Part shown: positions 50,101 through 59,662 of the stretch, piece after piece
How positions within the stretch are numbered: position 1 is the stretch's first letter
Layout: each line of letters opens with the position of its first letter
Assembly (NCBI RefSeq): GCF_030272615.1
Contig: NC_081406.1
Coordinates: 212,200,997 to 212,264,996, forward strand
Reading direction: 5' to 3'
Source of the DNA: Cryptomeria japonica
Taxonomy: Eukaryota; Streptophyta; Pinopsida; Cupressales; Cupressaceae
DNA length: 64,000 bases
The notes under the pieces: model-generated
What the model saw: the letters and a program-made list of their open reading frames with translations, nothing else
Databases searched by the model: none
Told to the model about the DNA's origin: nothing
Position numbers and translations under genes: made by a program

Positions 50101-51344
50101 CCCCTTCAAAGGAAGGGGTTGGATGGCAGTGGATTGAAAGGGACGATGAAGCCATCTCGGAGGAAGACAAGCATAAACTCTTGTCAATTCTCAATTCTAG
50201 GAACTTTGTCCTAAGTTATGATGAGGACAAGCTTGTTTGGGAAGGCTCCTTAAAAGGAGAATACAATTCCAAGGATGGGTATTCTCACATATCCAAAGCA
50301 GTTTTAAGACCTAAGGTAGAACTTCCATTGAATCTTTGCTGGGATAGAAATTGTCTGCCCAAGGCAGGCATTTTTTCCTAGCTTGCAATCCAAAGCAAAC
50401 TCCTCACTATGGATAAATTTAAGCGTATGGGCTATGAGGGTCCTAGTAGATGTCCCCTTTGTGAAACAGAGGAGGAGGACACCAATCATATACTCCTTAA
50501 CTGTCCTTTTTCTCATCAATGTTGGATCTGGTTCACCAATAAACTTGAATGGTCTGCAGCCTTCCCCAACACCATCTTAGAGATGCTCATGGCTTGGCCT
50601 CTCCTTAGGCGTGGGTGTCTCTTTGAAGGTTTATGGAGAGCTCTCCCATCATCCATAATGTGGGAACTATGGAAAGAAAGAAATAGGCGCATCTTTAAGA
50701 ATGAAAAACTAGATGTCCTAAGAATCATCAATAAGATAGAGTCAGCTGTCACCGAGCTTGTGAATAATAGACTCACCTCAGATTCACTTAAAAATGCTTC
50801 TATATCTTATTGGGATGAAAGGATTAAAAAATGATGGAAGGGCTTGTCCTTTCCCCCCTTTGTAGGTGAAGGCCCTCTGGCCAGCCTCCGATCTAGAGCA
50901 ACATGCAGATGGCAGCCCCCTAGTGAAGGGTGGCTGAAGTTAAACTTTGATGGGGTTGCCCGGGGCAACCCAGGGCAAGCGGGGATAGGATGCGTTGTTC
51001 ATAATTGGGAAGGAAAGGAAGTAGCATCCCTTGCCTCTTTAGCTGGCATCAATACAAACAACTGGGCAGAATTGTTGGCCCTGGTGGAAGGATTGCTCTT
51101 ATGCAGAAAACTTGAAGCTAAATGTTTAGATATTGAGGGAGATTCGGCTATAGTTGTTAATGCTCTAAGAAAAGGTAGCATGCCCAATTGGAAACTTAAT
51201 ACCTTGCTATCAAAGGCTATGGACCTATGCAAAGGTTTTGATAGGTTTATAGTTAATCACATCTATAGGGAAGGTAATTAAAGGGCAGATGAGCTTGCCA
51301 ACATGGGGGCTGATGGCATCAAGCTCCTGTCTTTGCCAACTTAA
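47146..51344 (+). pseudogene. L1 ORF2: endonuclease, reverse transcriptase, zinc knuckle, RNase H; broken
   Basis: The ATG overlaps the ORF1 stop. The APE-type endonuclease shows LMLIQETKM, IIGGDFNVI and SGSDHFPL; the start reads MWKVRGLN where plant L1s usually have WNVRGL. RT follows: PDKALGPDGFPLAF, FNDFRPIALCNTLYKLL, IKLDISKAYDKVD and the catalytic QQFIDDTMIFG (about 49218-49250). A zinc region CPLCETEEEDTNHILLNCPF (from 50451) precedes an RNase H with LNFDGVARGNPGQAGIG, NWAELLALVEG, IEGDSAIVVNAL and RADELANMG. Stops lie at 47644, 48825, 49086, 50379, 50832 and 51279, and the frame changes by about 48560. The protein would nick DNA and copy its RNA in the nucleus; this copy cannot. Confidence 0.9.
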
Positions 51345-52652
51345 GACAAGATCTATCTTCATTCCCTCTCATCTCACATGTCTAGACCTTAGTCACCTCA
51401 GTTTAGCTTCATACTCAAACCATCCCTTGAACCTTGCAGTTCAGAGAATCATTAATCTTACAGACATATCTAGGCAAACCTAGAGAGTTTTCATTTCTGT
51501 ATTCAGATCTATGAAGAGAATCTGGGCGACCTCAAAACTTTCTCTAATATATATATGTGGATGTATGAATATATATAGTATATATATACATTTTTAGATA
51601 TATGTGTATGTGGGTATATATACATAGATACAAATACATTCACACACTCATACATTAATACATATAGATAGATATATATATATATATATATATATACAAT
51701 TATATGTATGTATGTATGGATGTATGCATGCACAAATGTATGTATCTATAGACATTCACACATATATTTCTTCAGCTATATATATATATATATCCTTGAG
51801 AAAGATATATCTATATATATATAAATACATTTTCATGTATAAGTTTTATATATATATTCATATCTATAGACATTCACACATATATTTCAAGCTTATTTAT
51901 GACCAAGATAAGTTCGGATCCTAGCAAGTCTATCTTTAGATTTATAGTCAGCCCTAATTGCTCAAATCCTCCAAACCACTTATCCAAGACCCTCAGAGCC
52001 ATTGTTTAAATATTCAATTATTTAATTAATCCTCTAGGAATTTCTCCTTTAACCTTACTCAAATAGGCTCTAAATCATATGGATAGTTTGTGATGTAATT
52101 GGTATCATTTTCCCTTCTTTCTGGGCTATACCTAAATTTAGCTATTGTCGCGATGTCATGCCTAGAATAGCTTGAGGATTAGAAGAAGAATAAGTCACAC
52201 ATAAAATAAGTATAGGTTTATAAACATGATTTCATAGCTCATCTAAGTATATGTGGCATGGATATAAAGCGAACATTATTAATGTAAGGATAGCCTTCCT
52301 CTAAGATTTCAGCCTCTCTAGGCATCTATAGCTGTATTTTCCATTATTCGAACCCCTTTAGCTGGAGAGCTTCAGTGACCATATGAATCATTATTGTTGG
52401 ATATCACACATCAACTTCCTTTCTCGATTAATGCCTTTTGACGGCTAATTGCGAAAGATGAGTTTATGTCTCCGCATTGATGGGACAGTTGTGGTACCCT
52501 AGGCTTGATGGCTGCAAGGTTAATATTAATGATCTTGCGCCTTGAAATTCACACTCCATGTTTGATATTTACTATTTAGTAATTGCTCATTATTTAGCTT
52601 GAAGAGTCTGAGTCCTATTTTGGAATACTAAGTTTCTTTCTGCTAAGCAACA
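51345..52652. other. L1 3' region, first part
   Basis: No ORF. TA-rich microsatellite at 51545-51880. CTATAGACATTCACACATAT occurs twice, near 51747 and 51865. The rest is unique sequence of moderate GC. Confidence 0.5.
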
Positions 52653-53291
52653 ATGGATACGATGCTCAGACTTATGGGGCTGAAATGTCAGATGGCCTTT
52701 GTTGGTGAGATTAAGGACGAGAGGCTGAGAGGTATTCTTGTTCAACAGAACCCTTTGATTTCTGGAGCGGTAATGAAATTTCTTGGGAGGGATTTCATTA
52801 TGAATGAGGACCAAACAAGAGCCAACTCAGATATTGCCACAATGTTTCTAGCCTTGGCAATGTATTTTGAGAGGGACAGGGATTCGGTGGTGAAATTATG
52901 TAAAAAGGTTTTCATTAAAGACATTCTTGGTGAATTGGAACGGGTTATGGTTAATATAGATGAAGAACTCACAGCTCCCAAGCCACGAGACTATGATGTC
53001 CTAATCAGGAAAAATAACCCGATTCCTCACTTCCCTATTCTGGTTATTGAAGACCCTGTGGCTTTTGAAGCTCTACGTTCTATCAGATGTAGGAATTTCC
53101 TATTTCTCTCATGGATTCTCCAAGTAAAGAAACCCCCACAGGAGAAGTGGTTGCAAAATTATCTGGAGGCGAAAAATATCACGGTCTTCCCTGATCACAT
53201 GCCTCTCCCTCGCTCCCCTGTTTCCCTCTCAACAGAAGCACCAGAGGGCTCTGGGCCTCGTCCTCCCCACATGCCGAGCAAGAAAGGATAA
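52653..53291 (+). CDS. Third ORF of the L1 (ORF3), unknown protein, 212 aa
   Basis: ATG in good context (AACAATGGA) and an unbroken 212-codon frame, about 1.3 kb after ORF2. I do not recognise the protein. It starts MDTMLRLMGLKCQMAFVGEI, is largely alpha-helical in appearance and has charged segments (GELERVMVNIDEELTAPKPR). A middle part reads FLFLSWILQVKKPPQEKWLQ, and the tail is Pro/Ser-rich and basic (HMPLPRSPVSLS ... HMPSKKG). No zinc knuckle, nuclease or transmembrane motif is evident. It is intact while ORF1 and ORF2 have many stops; a random 212-codon frame without stop has odds of roughly 4 in 100,000 at equal base use. It could be an accessory L1 protein or a captured host gene piece. 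Confidence 0.5.
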   Translation: MDTMLRLMGLKCQMAFVGEIKDERLRGILVQQNPLISGAVMKFLGRDFIMNEDQTRANSDIATMFLALAMYFERDRDSVVKLCKKVFIKDILGELERVMVNIDEELTAPKPRDYDVLIRKNNPIPHFPILVIEDPVAFEALRSIRCRNFLFLSWILQVKKPPQEKWLQNYLEAKNITVFPDHMPLPRSPVSLSTEAPEGSGPRPPHMPSKKG

Positions 53292-53816
53292 AGGCCCTGG
53301 AATGGCATTCTTCAAGGACGAGGTCTCGTTATCAGATATAATCCTTTTTGTTTTTAGAAGTTAAAGAATACTTAGAGACATTACGCTTAACAACCATTCT
53401 ACCCATCTTTTGAAAAGGAATGTTGCATAGATGGTCTTTCAAACTTTTCCATTTAGACTTGAGATGGTTTTTTACCTGGCTGTTTTTTGATTTATGAAGA
53501 CAAGGAGCTATTTAGCTAGGAGAAATATAAAGTAGGTGTTTATATAAAGGCAAAATATGGATTTCAATCTCTATTTTTTATGAAAGAAATCTAATTTCCT
53601 AAGTCTTTCTTATGTTTCTAGGCTAAAAAGGGGGAAGTGTCAATCATGCTTTGAGGCTGCGTTTATAAGGGTTTTTGTGCTTTGATACGGGTATTGGTAG
53701 TCTTAGTTCCCAGGAGTCATCCTAAGGCCCTCATTAGCACAAATCTCTTTCTATCGATATATACACATACATATCTTCATACCTATTTATATATATAAAC
53801 AAATATAGATAGATAT
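53292..53816. other. L1 3' region between ORF3 and the hairpin
   Basis: No ORF. Unique sequence, then TATA/CATA-rich DNA from about 53750. Confidence 0.5.
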
Positions 53817-54015
53817 TCATATTTATACCCATATATATACAAACATATTTTCATATATATATGTATATTTATAAACTCATTTTTAAACTCACTCATAGTC
53901 ATAAATCCATATATTGGCATATTCATATATATATATATACATAGGTATACATGTAAACATATGTATGCGTATTTATATATATATATATAAATATATAGAT
54001 TCTTATATATTTATA

Positions 54016-54057
<42 letters not shown>

Positions 54058-54270
54058 TAATTGTATTAGTATATGAGTATAAATATATAAGAATCTATAT
54101 ATTTATATATATATAAATACGCATACATATGTTTACATGTATACCTATGTATATATATATATGAATATGCCAATATATGGATTTATGACTATGAGTGAGT
54201 TTAAAAATGAGTTTATAAATATACATATATATATGAAAATATGTTTGTATATATATGGGTATAAATATGA
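53817..54270. repeat. Large near-perfect inverted repeat (hairpin), ~454 bp
   Basis: Left arm 53817-54022 and right arm 54071-54270 are reverse complements. The non-repetitive blocks are identical: TAAACTCACTCATAGTCATA is mirrored by TATGACTATGAGTGAGTTTA, and CATGTAAACATATGTATGCG by CGCATACATATGTTTACATG. The arms differ only in the length of two (AT)n runs, by 4 and 2 bp. The ~48-nt loop is (TA)n. A transcript would fold into a dsRNA of about 200 bp. Confidence 0.9.
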
Positions 54271-55080
54271 TCGTATGTATTTTATGGTATTTACCACTCT
54301 GATGATATTTATTTTAGAATGCGTTTCTATGTGAGTACTCTAGCACCACTAGCCTGTCATATCTTAAGATTATGGTTTAAAGGTAGCTAATTCGAGGTTT
54401 GGATAGAAATTTATATCCTGCAGGGTATAATCACACTCCGTCATCCTCTTAGCTAGAAATAATGGGGATAGGGAAGGGAGACTGATTGAATCCCACTTAC
54501 CTACTGTTGTTATTGTAGCCTAGATCTCATCCTTCTCAAGGAGCACATCCAGGAGCATTAACAAGAGTGGTAAGTTGGAGATCCCCTATCTGATAAAGTC
54601 TTGGCTAACCACTCAGTTTTGATTTTTTCTCTCTTATGCATATTCTGTGAGGATAAGTTTCACAGAATAATCTACTAAAGAATCTCTCTAGATGGATAGT
54701 TAAAATTTCATTTATAGGATTGATCGATACTAACATATCTGCCTAGTGTTTTAATTACTAACCATGTAGGCCAAACAGGTATTTTTGAGCTATTTAAGGA
54801 TAGTATTTACACTCAAAGAATATCTTCAGAGCCATACAGGAGGAGTTGAAGGGACAAATGATTTCTGAAATTCAAAACCTGAAACTTGTATATGAGGGCT
54901 TGTAAAGGAGGGGTAAAATAGAAACACCCCTCCTAATCACCCTGGCCCGGGGTGTTGTTGTATCAAAATTTGGAATTTATTGTATCAAGTTATTACTAGC
55001 TAGACTATGGTCCCGAGCAAGGCCGAAGGTTTTCTCGCCTCCACTCTTTCCTACCGGCGCCCGCACGAGTGGAGCATTGT
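54271..55080. other. L1 3' region, last part
   Basis: No ORF. Near 54912-54960 there is a short inverted pair (AGGAGGGGTAAAATAGAAAC and ACCCCTCCT). A GC-rich segment CCTACCGGCGCCCGCACGAG at 55049-55068 precedes the conserved L1 tail. Confidence 0.45.
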
Positions 55081-55108
55081 AAATTTTAAATAATTAATAA
55101 AAAATTTT

Positions 55109-55146
55109 GGCCTCGGCCTCTTATCGATCAAAAACAAAATAAATAA
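55109..55146 (+). other. L1 3' terminus and A-rich tail
   Basis: GGCCTCGGCCTCTTATCGAT followed by CAAAAACAAAATAAAT. This CCTTATCGATCAAAA-type ending is typical of plant L1 elements. It adjoins the 22-bp target duplication. Confidence 0.7.
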
Positions 55147-55168
55147 ATAATTGAGATAGGGTTAATTG

Positions 55169-55322
55169 ATTAAATTGATTTGAGAATAGAAATTTGATAA
55201 TTAGGAGTGTTGAATGGTGATGATTAGAAGAAATAGTTAGTTTAATAAAATAATTAAAGAATTACTTAATCAAATAGATGAATAATTAGCGTAGGATCAA
55301 TGAGACATTTTTAGGTGTCTAT
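55169..55322 (-). mobile_element. LTR-like terminus interrupted by the L1 (weak)
   Basis: Minus strand starts near 55322 with AGACACCTAAAAATGTCTC and runs into TTAATTAA-rich DNA; the same type of DNA continues left of the L1 at 45157. It resembles the starts at 168 (minus) and 57652 (plus). The L1 appears to have inserted into it. Confidence 0.3.
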
Positions 55323-55325
55323 ATG

Positions 55326-55336
55326 TGTGTGTGTAC

Positions 55337-55392
<56 letters not shown>

Positions 55393-55421
55393 ACATAATA
55401 TATACATATACATATACATAT

Positions 55422-55468
<47 letters not shown>

Positions 55469-55546
55469 GATATGTATATGTATATATAGATATGTATATG
55501 TATATATGTATATACATATATCTATATATACATATACATATCTATA

Positions 55547-55593
<47 letters not shown>

Positions 55594-55621
55594 ATATATC
55601 TATATACACACACACACACAC
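55326..55621. repeat. TA/CATA/TGTA microsatellite with inverted halves
   Basis: (TA)n, then CATATA-rich, GTATAT-rich and (CA)n blocks, self-complementary. Frames across it are repeat translations. Confidence 0.9.
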
Positions 55622-55624
55622 ATA

Positions 55625-55692
55625 ATTTTAATCCCCATTTAAAAAACCTACAGCCACAACCTTAATGGGTTGTGCAAAGAATCCCATCCATG

Positions 55693-55724
<32 letters not shown>

Positions 55725-55800
55725 ATTTTAATCCCCATTTAAAAAACCTCTAGCCACAACCTTAATGGGTTGTGCAAAGAATCCCATCCATTAGGTTCTT
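55625..55800. repeat. 100-bp tandem duplication ending in (AC)n
   Basis: ATTTTAATCCCCATTTAAAA occurs at 55625 and 55725; both units continue to GTGCAAAGAATCCCATCCAT. Between them is TGTATATACACACAC..., so slippage or unequal exchange at (CA)n may have produced it. Confidence 0.85.
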
Positions 55801-56582
55801 TTAATCTCTACTGTTGGATCTTAGGGCTTCAAAGGAAACCCCAACATCTATTATGATGGAAAGAAAGGAATTTTTGACCCTATTCTCTCATTTGGACATT
55901 TTCTCAAGCCCTCCAATCCTATCCTTCTCCATGGAAGCCATTGTTGCAGGTTTCTCAAGGATGTGTGGCCTACTTTAAAGAAGCTATGAAGATCTAAAAG
56001 ATTCTCTCAATGTGTTCTTGTTTTCTTGTTCCTCTTAATCGAGATTTTCATTATTTTTTTCCTCTCTTTTTTTCTCATAATAACCCTAGATCTAATTGTA
56101 TTTTACCCTTATTTTTCTTACAGATTTGGGTGAGAGAAGAGGAGGAGTGGCAACCATTTGCACTCTTAGGGATTCCAAACCCCGTCTCTTGTTTAATAGA
56201 GATAACCCTTGATCTAATGCATCTTTTCCTTATTTTATTTTGCAGACATCTCAGGTGTGGACTGGAAAAGAATGGCGGCCATGAAAACTCTATCGGGTTT
56301 CAACCCCCGTTTCATGTTCTAAGAAGGGTTTCATTTTTTTTGAATCAACAAACTTTAATATTCCATTTTAATTAATTTATTTGAATAACTTTTATTTATT
56401 TTTTATTTTTTCTAGATGGAGGGGTTTGAAACCCCCCCCTTCCATTTTGACCCTATTGGGAGGTGTTGTGACCTCATGGTGGTCATAATTCCCATGGTTG
56501 TGGGTGTTGTGGTCCCTTGGGGTCGTAGTCTCCCAACTGTCCATTTTTTTTTAAAAACAAATATAAAATATATTGATTATAA
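55801..56582. other. Intergenic DNA, nothing recognised
   Basis: The 121-codon plus frame at 56010-56375 is Phe/Leu-rich from T-rich DNA and is not recognised. No supported gene. Confidence 0.45.
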
Positions 56583-56762
56583 TACACACACACACATGTA
56601 TGCATATGTATATGTATGTATGTATATATGTATATGTATGTATGTATATATGTATATACACATATGTACATACATATATACTATGTATGTATATATACAT
56701 ATGTATGCATATATATGTATATATATAAATATATACGTACATATATGTATGTATATATGCAT
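56583..56762. repeat. TGTA/TATA microsatellite
   Basis: (CA)n, then (TGTA)n and (TATA)n of about 180 bp. Confidence 0.85.
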
Positions 56763-57636
56763 TGGTAAGAGGGAACAACCCTAAGTGGTGATGGGGTTGA
56801 AAACGAACCTCTTCTGAACCACTCTAAATAACTGTGGGTGCAACAAAAGTTGTAGAAGATGAGTGCTAGAATGGTGTAGCGATGATTAAATTCACTAGAT
56901 CTACACCCACCTTAACTGATGCCCTTACTAGAACCTCTTGTTTTTAGATTCCAAAATCCTTCTATCTATTAGCTCAAGCATTGTGATACACGCATGTCGA
57001 AGATACCTCTCATGTAATCTTCTTTTAGAGATAAAAAATTATTGGGAAGTGATGACCCTTGAATTTGAAGCTTGGTATGCTTTAGAAGTGAGTGCACTAT
57101 AAGGGGGAGCCTGTGCTACCAAGCATCTAGCTATCCAACTGAATGTTGTATTAAGCAAGAGGATTCAACAAATATTGTCCTGGCAAGCCATATGATATGT
57201 TGTGAATGAGATTGATTGTTTGGAGTCCAAGTCCAAACACTTTCTTATGCAAAGGGATTGCATTATCGCCCTGGCCTTCAGTACCATGGAGCACCGCATC
57301 CATTTTGCCATATTAAATAAAGGCTCTCACTTACATTTTTGTATTTGTGAAAGCAAGATTTCATCACACTAATAATTCTTCACTACTTACTTGAATTTCT
57401 TCTGGCTAACATTTCCTCTATCAATCATTCAACTCTTTATCTCTAATCAACTAACTATTCTTTTGTTTCCTCATATTTTCTCTTTCTAACCATTCTTCTC
57501 TTCTTTCAGGAGATCATTCATTTTTTCATACATAAACAATCTCTCGAGGGGGCATCCTACCTCCATCCATCTGTTTGTTGGGGCATGACTTTATTTTTCA
57601 TTTTTCTTTGAAACAATGGTCAAAATCGCATTGTCT
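56763..57636 (+). other. Sequence upstream of an LTR start, probable retroelement remnant
   Basis: Ordinary AT-rich DNA without recognisable domains, ending at a polypurine tract. It would be the 3' internal part of the element whose LTR starts at 57652, but no coding motif could be confirmed. Confidence 0.3.
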
Positions 57637-57650
57637 AAAAGAGGGGCAAA
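57637..57650 (+). promoter_or_regulatory. Polypurine tract
   Basis: AAAAGAGGGGCAAA, 1 nt before the LTR start TGTGGACACTAAAAA. Typical of plant Gypsy elements. Confidence 0.6.
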
Positions 57651-57651
57651 A

Positions 57652-57966
57652 TGTGGACACTAAAAAATTGTCAACAAATGTGTCTCCTATTTTTTTTAAC
57701 ATATCATGTGCATTGTCTTTAATTAAAGCCCTTTTACTAACAATTCTTCTAAGTCCTACATAAATAAATTTAATATTTATTTATTTGTCCCCTTTGTCCA
57801 TTAATTAAATAAATTCATTTTATTTAATTAACTAATTCATAAATATGATCAATAAATTAATAAGACATTTTTATTAATTTTCATATTTATCTTCCTCCAA
57901 AATAAAGATAATTAATCAATTTTATTTATTAATTCATCTTTCTTTCCTGCTTTTCTTAATCTTTTA
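57652..57966 (+). mobile_element. 3' LTR start, cut by another insertion
   Basis: Begins TGTGGACACTAAAAAATTG after a polypurine tract, then TTAATTAAATAAATT-rich sequence. At 57967 the LTR of the minus-strand Copia-like element begins, so the later element probably inserted into it. Its far part would lie outside this window. Confidence 0.5.
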
Positions 57967-59057
57967 TGATAGACTTGAAAAGCACTGAGAGGGGGGGGGG
58001 GGGGGGGGGGGGCTGAATCAGTGACACTAAATAAAACACTACTTCAAACACTAATTGGTAGATGAACTTAACCAAGCATTTAAAAAAAATACATGCTATC
58101 CAAAATGATATAACAACATCCACAAAAGTAAAGCATCCTCCATAACACAAGTGTTTATACGTGGAAAACCCAAATAGGTAAAAACCACAGTGAGATGGAA
58201 CTCACAAGTTAACTATCTGCAGTAATAGATAACTGACCGGTCAAGGTCTACAAAGTGCTCTGCTTGGAGCGAATCTTGTTAGAGATCCCAAAGCTTGATT
58301 AGAATCTTATACCCTGTTAAGAGTACTACCTTGTTAGGAGTAACCTCATTGGAGGATTTGAGAATCCAAACTAATGGATCACCTTGTTAGAGGATTTGTA
58401 CAATGAAGCTTGTTAGAGATTACCCGGTTAGGGTATTTGATTCTGTTGTATTGATTAGAAAACAACAAGAATGGTTTGATCTATTCTGAGTAGCACAATA
58501 CTTGCTTGATCGGATCCTTCTAAGTACATTCAACACTGCTCTTCATCTTAACACTTATCACTCTTCATCTTAACACTTATCACTCTTCAACAAAATCTTT
58601 CACTCTTGATGCATATCGATATAAGCATAACATCATTCTCTATATTTTTCAAATGATTCACTAAGATGTCTTAAATAGACATTCAAATCTTATGTTGGCC
58701 TAAGGAAATCAAAACACAATTTCCTAGGTGTAGTGTATCTGGACAAGTGATCAAAACTCATCACAAAAATGACCGCCAAGAAGTCGGTGCTGGTAACTCA
58801 TCATAAAATCAAATACCGGTTGGAACAAAACATGTGAGCCGTTGTCCTGGAATCTTCCGCTTGATCTCCATCTTCATCTTCATCTTTATTTTGATGCCGA
58901 CTTAGTGTAGCCACAGGTTGTCTCTTATGCACATACCGGTTGACAGTGTAAACGAATTGAAGTTACACCCGTAGTCAATGTAATCATATGTGTGTGAGAG
59001 AGTGTTTCATCAATGACAACAAGTGATGAATACATTACAATCATCATCAAGCCAACA
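57967..59057 (-). repeat. 3' LTR of the Copia-like element, ~1091 bp
   Basis: On the plus strand starts TGATAGACTTG and ends GCCAACA (TG...CA). The right border is set by the polypurine tract; the left border is inferred. It contains a 22-nt G run (57991-58012) and a short tandem repeat of ACTCTTCATCTTAACACTT near 58540-58585. Confidence 0.6.
57991..58012. repeat. Poly(G) run of 22
   Basis: G x22 in the assembled sequence, between GCACTGAGA and CTGAATC. Homopolymer length may be uncertain in assembly. Confidence 0.8.
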
Positions 59058-59072
59058 GTCTCCCCCTTTGGC
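59058..59072 (-). promoter_or_regulatory. Polypurine tract of the Copia-like element
   Basis: Minus-strand GCCAAAGGGGGAGAC directly before the LTR start TGTTGGC. Confidence 0.7.
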
Positions 59073-59662
59073 ATTGATGGAAACACTAAGAAAATTTTAG
59101 AGTAATACAATACCGCTAAGTGTGCATATACAACAAATTTACATATATACTCATACTCCCCCTTAATGAATACTCCCCCTTAATGCATGCATTAATACAA
59201 AATTTTCAAAAACACACATACATATTTCTACTCCCCTTTTGACAACAATGCCAAAATGAAAAAGTAAAATATATACATATATATAGAAAATCTGTATCAA
59301 AGCGTTCAACATATATTAACAACTTAAAAAATTTCATGCATTGGCTAATCTCATAAAAAAATCATTGAAGTTCTGCTTCATCTGTTGTTAAGCATTTTCC
59401 CTTGATTCCAGTATGTTAGCAGTATACTCAAATGTAGACATCAGCTAGGGTTAAATTCTTCTATTGAGTCTAGCGTGCAGGTTTCAGGAGTAGCAAGAAT
59501 AGCTTCTACATTAGAGTAGGCTCTCTGAAGAATGTCGACCAATGTTGTGAGCAGACTCTTGAGCTCTTTTAGAGATCAGAGTCTCTTAGCCTTCTCATTA
59601 TCATTCATGTCCAATCTGTCATGCAAATCATCTACAAACTGGTTAAAGGCATGAATGGAGTC

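Larger units (their letters stand above)
45180..55146 (+). mobile_element. LINE-1 (L1-type) retrotransposon, ~9.97 kb, complete by target duplication
   Basis: A perfect 22-bp direct repeat AATAATTGAGATAGGGTTAA+TT flanks it (45158-45179 and 55147-55168). The 3' end reads GGCCTCGGCCTCTTATCGAT and then an A-rich tail AAAAACAAAATAAAT, as expected for target-primed integration. ORF1 and ORF2 overlap by ATGA at 47146-47149. ORF2 has endonuclease, RT, zinc knuckle and RNase H. About 3.8 kb lies between the ORF2 stop (51344) and the tail. That is long for a plant L1 3' region and holds microsatellites, a third ORF and a large hairpin. ORF1 and ORF2 carry several stops and at least one frameshift each. 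Confidence 0.85.

Noticed and set aside
54137-54334. 65-codon frame
   Set aside because: Falls on the right arm of the hairpin and the adjoining AT repeat; repeat translation.
55311-55621. Two long minus-strand frames
   Set aside because: Microsatellite translation only.
56416-56784. 122-codon plus-strand frame
   Set aside because: The second half is TGTA/TATA repeat, and the first half has no recognisable domain.
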